From assembly GCA_022820365.1 (NCBI GenBank), contig JAJEFO010000059.1:1-48644 (forward strand): a stretch of DNA of 48,644 nt, written 5' to 3'. The DNA is from Silicimonas sp. (GTDB taxonomy: Bacteria; Pseudomonadota; Alphaproteobacteria; Rhodobacterales; Rhodobacteraceae). The position numbers and the translations under genes were made by a program. The notes under the pieces are model-generated. The model ran no database searches, was not told the DNA's origin, and was given only the letters and a program-made list of their open reading frames with translations. Positions within the stretch are counted from its first letter, which is position 1. Every line of letters begins with the position of its first letter. This document shows positions 44,479-48,644 of the stretch, one piece after another.

Positions 44479-45537
44479 CTAGAAGCCAGCTTTGATGCGT
44501 TCGAATTCCTTCAGCATCTTTGCCTCAAGTTCAGGGTTGACCGCATCGAAGAACAGCGAACCCTCGAAGAACGCGTTGGGATCGTCGAACCCGTAGGCTT
44601 TGATGGTTTCCTGATCGGAAATCGGGTAGGCATCGGCATTGGCATGCGGGTAGCCCCAGCTTTCGATGATATATTTTCCCGAGGCTGGCTCGCTGAGCGC
44701 GTTCAACAGGTCATAGACCTGATCCACCGACGTGGTCGAGGATTTCATGTGCACGTAGCCGCAGACCCAGGTTGCGATGCCCTTTGTCACGTCGCGCATC
44801 ATCTTGGCCGGGGTTTCGTTCCAGATCAGGTTCAGTTCCGACTGGTTCCAGGCCCAGCCCATGACCAGCTCTCCCGAGGCCATGGCCTGATCGAGCTGCC
44901 CGGCATCGGTCCAGTAAAAGCGCACATTGGGGTGCACCTTGCGCAGGAAATCCGACGCTTCCTTGAACTGCTCATCCGTCATGTCGGTGTAGTTCGCTGC
45001 ATTCCCGGTCGCCAGCGCGGCCAGCGCATAGGCGTTCGAGGCGGCATCGGCCAGCGACACCTTGCCGGCATAGGCCGGGTCGGCCATCAGCTGCAGCGAG
45101 ATATCCTCGTCGCTGATCATGTCTGTGCGGTAGATCAGCCCAGTATTGCCCCATTCAAAGGGCATCATCCAGACCTGGCCGTCAATCTCGATCCCATCAA
45201 CATTCTTGATCTGAGGCAGCAGCGCGTCCCAGTGTTTCAGCTTTGACGTGTCCAGCGGCTGCAACAGCCCCGCCGCGCGCCACTTGCGCACCGCGTCAGA
45301 GCAGGGATGCGCCAGATCTACGCTAAAGCCCGAATGCAGCTTGGTGAACGCCTCTTCCTGGCTACCAAAGAACGTGTAGCTGGGAGAGCCGCCATGGGCT
45401 TCCACATAGGTGCCGAAAAAGCCCGGGTCCTCGTACCCGGACCAGTCGAAGACAGTCAGCGTATCGGCATCGGCCACCGCCATGCCGGCGGCAAGCGTGG
45501 TCGAAAGGGCCCAAGCCCCGAAGGTTCCAAATCTCAT
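44479..45537 (-). CDS. Polyamine-type ABC substrate-binding protein (PotD/PotF-like)
   Basis: A 352-residue periplasmic binding protein. The signal peptide (FGAWALSTTLAAGMAVADA) precedes DTLTVFDWSGYEDPGFF, the typical start of spermidine/putrescine-type proteins, followed by FGSQEEAFTKLHSG and MPFEWGNTGLIYRTD. It should deliver an organic cation to the PotABC-like transporter encoded directly upstream. GGGAGG before the ATG at 45537 supports this start. Link to the downstream demethylase genes suggests an N-methylated amine ligand, which is inference. Confidence 0.9.
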   Translation of the reverse strand: MRFGTFGAWALSTTLAAGMAVADADTLTVFDWSGYEDPGFFGTYVEAHGGSPSYTFFGSQEEAFTKLHSGFSVDLAHPCSDAVRKWRAAGLLQPLDTSKLKHWDALLPQIKNVDGIEIDGQVWMMPFEWGNTGLIYRTDMISDEDISLQLMADPAYAGKVSLADAASNAYALAALATGNAANYTDMTDEQFKEASDFLRKVHPNVRFYWTDAGQLDQAMASGELVMGWAWNQSELNLIWNETPAKMMRDVTKGIATWVCGYVHMKSSTTSVDQVYDLLNALSEPASGKYIIESWGYPHANADAYPISDQETIKAYGFDDPNAFFEGSLFFDAVNPELEAKMLKEFERIKAGF

Positions 45538-45559
45538 GTTTTTCCTCCCTGATTTGAAC

Positions 45560-46660
45560 TCATTGATCCTGTTGTCCAAGATCGATCACCGAGTCCCCCA
45601 AGAGCCCCAGCCAGACCTGGTCCCCTTGCCGGTAATCGACAGTGTGAAAATAGTTCGGCACCGACACCGCGACCGGGCGGTCGATGCCGTCGACCTGCAC
45701 GTGGTAGTGGACGTTTTCGCCGTAAAAGGCAACGTCGCTGACCGTGCCCCGAACCGTGGCGTCATAGTCGGCCGGCTGCGCCTTGGCGATTTCAAGCTGT
45801 TCGGGGCGGATGCCGAGCATCGCCGATTTGCCCGGGGTTTCGACATTGGGATTTGCCGGGATCGCAAGCGCGCCGAACCCGGCGGCGGTGACAGAGAGTT
45901 TTCCGGAGCTTTCCGCCGTCACCTCGCCAGGGATGAAATTCATCTCGCCAATGAATGAGGCCACCTTGCTGTTGCAGGGCCGGGCATAGAGCGTTGCAGG
46001 GTCATCCACCTGCACCAGCCGCCCGTCGAACATCACGCCGATCCGGTCGGACATGGTCATCGCCTCGTACTGGTCATGGGTTACCATGACAAAGGTGATG
46101 CCCAGGCTGCGCTGAAGATGGCGCATCTCGAACTGCATCTGTTCCCGCAGTTTCTTGTCGAGCGCCGACAGCGGTTCATCCAGCAGCAGCACCCGCGGCC
46201 GCATGACCAGGGCGCGGGCCAAGGCCACGCGCTGCCGCTGACCGCCCGAAAGCTCTGTCGCGCCACGCCTTTCCAGCCCGCCCAGCTCAACCATTTCCAG
46301 CGCTTCGGCCACGCGGGCGGCGATCTCTGGCTTGGGCACCTTCTGGCTGCGCAGCCCGTAAGCCACGTTGTCGCCCACATTCCGATGCGGAAAGATCGCG
46401 TAGCTCTGAAACACCATGTTCGTGGGGCGGCGGTTGGCCGGGATGCCGGCCATGTCGCGCCCGTCGATCTCGACCCGGCCTTGGGTAGGCTCTTGAAACC
46501 CCGCAATCATCCTGAGCGCCGTGGTCTTGCCGCAACCCGACGGCCCGAGCAGGGAAAAGAACTCTCCCTCTTTCAGCTCCAACGACATGGCCGACACGGC
46601 CTGAAAGCTGCCAAAGGACTTGCCGACATTGGAAAGCGAGATGATGGGGGTGTCGGTCAT
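45560..46660 (-). CDS. Polyamine-type ABC transporter ATPase (PotA-like)
   Basis: A 366-residue ATPase with Walker A GPSGCGKTT at 39-47, signature LSGGQRQR, Walker B LLLDEPLSALD and a C-terminal TOBE domain, as in PotA. It energises the two permeases encoded upstream and shares an operon with the binding protein 22 bp downstream. All nucleotide-binding motifs are intact. Confidence 0.93.
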   Translation of the reverse strand: MTDTPIISLSNVGKSFGSFQAVSAMSLELKEGEFFSLLGPSGCGKTTALRMIAGFQEPTQGRVEIDGRDMAGIPANRRPTNMVFQSYAIFPHRNVGDNVAYGLRSQKVPKPEIAARVAEALEMVELGGLERRGATELSGGQRQRVALARALVMRPRVLLLDEPLSALDKKLREQMQFEMRHLQRSLGITFVMVTHDQYEAMTMSDRIGVMFDGRLVQVDDPATLYARPCNSKVASFIGEMNFIPGEVTAESSGKLSVTAAGFGALAIPANPNVETPGKSAMLGIRPEQLEIAKAQPADYDATVRGTVSDVAFYGENVHYHVQVDGIDRPVAVSVPNYFHTVDYRQGDQVWLGLLGDSVIDLGQQDQ

Positions 46661-46668
46661 GTTCGGCC

Positions 46669-47454
46669 TCAGACACGCGATTTGGTCGCACGGCGGCGGA
46701 AATACTCGGCGACCACCAGCAGCAGAATTGACGCAAGCAGCAGGAGTGAGCCGAGCGCCAGCGTGTTGGGCAACTTGGCCGGGAAGCGGATCTGGCTCCA
46801 GATGTAGACCGGCAGGGTCGGCCGGTTGCCCGAAAGGAAGAAGGCCAGCACGAATTCGTCGAAGCTGACGGTGAAGGTGACGAGGATGCTAGCGACGATT
46901 CCTGGCGCGATCACCGGCAATGTCACGCGCCAAAAGGTCTCGATGACGCCCGAGCCCAGATCACGGGCCGCCTCTTCCAGCGAGACATCGAAGTCGTCAA
47001 AGGCGGATTTCAGGATCGATACCGCAAAGGGAAGTGCAAGGAAGGTATGGCCCAGGATCACCGCCGTCAGCGACGGTTTCAGCCCCAGCGAGATGAAGAG
47101 CACCAGCATCGAAGACGCCACGATGATCCCCGGCACCACCAGCGGCAGCATCACCAACCCCTCGGAGGCGGCGCTGCCCTGGAATCGGTAGCGGGTATAG
47201 GCCCGCGCCGCGAATAGCCCCATCGCGGTTGACATGAGCGCCGAGACCATCCCCACCATCAGGCTGTTTGCCAGCGCCTGGATCAGCGTGTCCTGTGCGC
47301 CCAACTGCCGGTACCAGTCAAGCGTCCAGCCCTTGATCGGAAAGGCCACGATGGTGCCCGAGTTGAAGGAAAAGAGCGGCAGGAACAAAACCGGCAGGTA
47401 GAGGAATGCCAGGTACAGAAAAGCATACGCCGTCAGGCCCGAGGGTCGCCTCAT
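46669..47454 (-). CDS. Polyamine-type ABC transporter permease (PotC-like)
   Basis: A 261-residue six-span permease. The region EEAARDLGSGVIETFWRVTLPVIAPGI is the EAA loop that contacts the ATPase. AYLYLPVLFLPLFSFNSG-like residues near the N-terminus match PotC. Eight bases separate its stop from the ATPase start, and its start overlaps the PotB-like stop by four bases. Confidence 0.92.
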   Translation of the reverse strand: MRRPSGLTAYAFLYLAFLYLPVLFLPLFSFNSGTIVAFPIKGWTLDWYRQLGAQDTLIQALANSLMVGMVSALMSTAMGLFAARAYTRYRFQGSAASEGLVMLPLVVPGIIVASSMLVLFISLGLKPSLTAVILGHTFLALPFAVSILKSAFDDFDVSLEEAARDLGSGVIETFWRVTLPVIAPGIVASILVTFTVSFDEFVLAFFLSGNRPTLPVYIWSQIRFPAKLPNTLALGSLLLLASILLLVVAEYFRRRATKSRV

Positions 47455-48311
47455 CTGATCCGTCTCCCCAACCCGTTGGCCGTCAGGACAAAGACAATGG
47501 CGACAAAGCCCACCACCAGCATGGACAGCAGCGACAGCGTGGCCCCCAGCGGCCAGTCATTCGCAGCGCCGAACTGCACCTGGATCAGATTTGCAATCAT
47601 CTTGCCGTCCGAACCGCCAACCAGCGACGGGGTCACATAGTCGCCCACCGTGGGGATGAAGATGATCAGGCAGGCCGCGATGATGCCCGGGGTCGTCAGC
47701 GGCAGAGTCACGCGGCAAAACGCCTCCCACGGGCCAGAGCCCAGATCGGTGGCAGCCTCCAGCAGGCTGGGGTCGATCTTTTGCAGCGACACGAAGATCG
47801 GCAGGATGGCGAAGGGCGCCCAGGCATGGGCGAGCGTCAGCACCACCGCGAATTCGTTATAAAGCAGAAAGGTCAGCGGTTCCTCGATCACCCCAAGCGC
47901 CAGAAAGGCAGAGTTCATCACGCCGTTAAATCCAAGTATCAGCTTCCACGCAAAGACCCGCAGCAGGTAGCTGGACCAGAAAGGAATGGTGATCAGCAAG
48001 AGCCATAAGGTCTTCCTGCGCGCCTTCACCGCGATGAAGTAAGCGATCGGATAGGCCAGCGCGACGGTGGCCAGCGTGACAGCCGCGGCGATCAGGACCG
48101 AGCGGAGCAACAGGTGCCGAACCAGCGGGTCGGTGAACGCCTCGGCATAGTTGGCGAATGTCAGGGTCCGGTCGATGGACACATAGGTCTGTGTCCAAAG
48201 CGAATAGGCCACAAGAATGACCAGCGGTGCCGCGACGAGAAAGCCGACATAGGCCGTCGCCGGTGCGGCCTGGATCCATCCCGTTGCCGTCTCGCTTCTT
48301 GGCCGCGCCAC
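47451..48311 (-). CDS. Polyamine-type ABC transporter permease (PotB-like)
   Basis: A 286-residue six-span permease, with the EAA loop LLEAATDLGSGPWEAFCRVTLPLTTPGI. It is the first gene of the operon. The start is a GTG at 48311 with GGGGGA four bases upstream. A perfect palindrome and a consensus -35 box lie just upstream, so the entire seven-gene operon is likely controlled here. Confidence 0.92.
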   Translation of the reverse strand: MARPRSETATGWIQAAPATAYVGFLVAAPLVILVAYSLWTQTYVSIDRTLTFANYAEAFTDPLVRHLLLRSVLIAAAVTLATVALAYPIAYFIAVKARRKTLWLLLITIPFWSSYLLRVFAWKLILGFNGVMNSAFLALGVIEEPLTFLLYNEFAVVLTLAHAWAPFAILPIFVSLQKIDPSLLEAATDLGSGPWEAFCRVTLPLTTPGIIAACLIIFIPTVGDYVTPSLVGGSDGKMIANLIQVQFGAANDWPLGATLSLLSMLVVGFVAIVFVLTANGLGRRIR

Positions 48312-48330
48312 GTGTCCCCCGATGCCGCCC

Positions 48331-48350
48331 TAATGGACAATCGTCCATTA
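48331..48350. promoter_or_regulatory. Operator-like perfect palindrome upstream of the pot-like operon
   Basis: TAATGGAC, four bases, GTCCATTA: an 8-4-8 perfect inverted repeat ending 20 bases before the PotB-like start codon. On the minus strand a consensus TTGACA (48374-48379) lies 23 bases upstream of it, so the palindrome occupies the -10 region. The form is typical of TetR-family operators. The regulator is not encoded next to it within the window. Confidence 0.65.
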
Positions 48351-48532
48351 AGGTTGCGCGGGATTCGCTTCTGTGTCAATCATGAGAGCCCGGCGAGGAG
48401 GTTCAGTTTCGGGCCTTGGCAGAACAGAAAGAAATGGGGATTACATACTTTACTGAAAGGCATGAAGGAAAAGTGTTGCGCTTTCGTTCTGCCCGTGCAT
48501 TATGCGCGGGAGAGGGTCAGGTGCATTCAACA

Positions 48533-48644
48533 ACTGAACCGCAAGGCTGCGAGTGCCGGCGGGAATGTAGCGCACAAGGTCCGCAAAGTTGCCGCGATGT
48601 CAACGCGGCACGGAACATTCTCCATCGCCTTGTGGCGGTGGCCG
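48533..48644 (+). pseudogene. TnpB-like C-terminal fragment at the window edge
   Basis: The plus frame reads ...CECRREC ... SCRDVNAARNILHRLVAVA to the window end. RDVNAARNIL after closely spaced Cys is the hallmark ending of IS200/IS605-type TnpB zinc-finger domains. The preceding ~25 codons do not match TnpB, so this is probably a fused or decayed remnant. Whether more lies beyond the window is unknown. Confidence 0.5.

Noticed and set aside
1-48644. CRISPR arrays, toxin-antitoxin pairs, restriction-modification or phage structural genes
   Set aside because: No regularly spaced repeats and no recognisable members of these families were found in any frame.

Overview
The window looks like chromosome from a member of the Rhodobacterales (Alphaproteobacteria), although no taxon can be fixed from the sequence alone. 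Support comes from an alphaproteobacterial fbc-type petABC operon (cytochrome bc1), the acpS-lepB-rnc block, an rluD-rpoH neighbourhood with small proteins of the DUF6476 and DUF6324 types, an MmcB-like protein, and a tRNA-His that lacks an encoded G-1 and has a G1:U72 pair with A73.

Layout. 0-5.1 kb: a TRAP-TAXI transporter operon (binding protein, fused permease, then a SulP-type anion permease), all on the minus strand. 5.2-8.9 kb: a mobile-element graveyard with an internally deleted IS630 transposase, a lone TetR regulator, and the end of a Tn3-family transposon (terminal inverted repeat plus transposase C-terminus) fused to an IS630 N-terminus. 8.9-12.9 kb: a three-subunit molybdenum hydroxylase operon (FAD, 2Fe-2S and Mo subunits) with a MoaD-like protein. 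13.5-15.5 kb: rnc, lepB, acpS. 16.3-18.0 kb: an HDAC-like deacetylase and a MaoC hydratase. 18.3-20.6 kb: pncB, an MmcB-like gene and a small DUF6324-type gene. 21.2-23.9 kb: tRNA-His, a DUF6476-type gene, an rluD interrupted by an in-frame TGA, and rpoH behind a sigma-32-like promoter. 24.2-30.7 kb: a YbdK-like ligase, petABC, mtaB and dapF. 30.84 kb: tRNA-Lys.

From tRNA-Lys onward the content is accessory. The last 30 bases of the tRNA-Lys region recur, 28/30 identical and in the same orientation, at 38625-38654. Between the copies lies a compact cassette made of one operon: dienelactone hydrolase with an NTF2-like tail, peptide-type ABC binding protein, two permeases, an ATPase, and a second ATPase fused in frame to a short-chain dehydrogenase. 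This reads as a tRNA-Lys-targeted genomic island without a visible integrase.

38.7-48.3 kb is a second minus-strand operon: a polyamine-type ABC transporter (potBCA plus binding protein), a trimethylamine-dehydrogenase-like iron-sulfur flavoprotein with two altered substrate-cage residues, a non-pyrrolysine MttB-family methyltransferase, and a Tat-exported CpdB-type nucleotidase. A perfect 8-4-8 palindrome sits at its promoter. The set suggests import and demethylation of an N-methylated compound whose identity is unknown. The last bases hold a TnpB-like C-terminal fragment.

The most unusual items are the tRNA-bounded cassette with its ABC-SDR fusion, the altered TMADH-like/MttB pair under palindromic control, the rluD nonsense codon, the DapF with Ser at a catalytic Cys position, and the Tn3/IS630 chimeric scar. 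No wholly new defence or mobile system could be demonstrated.
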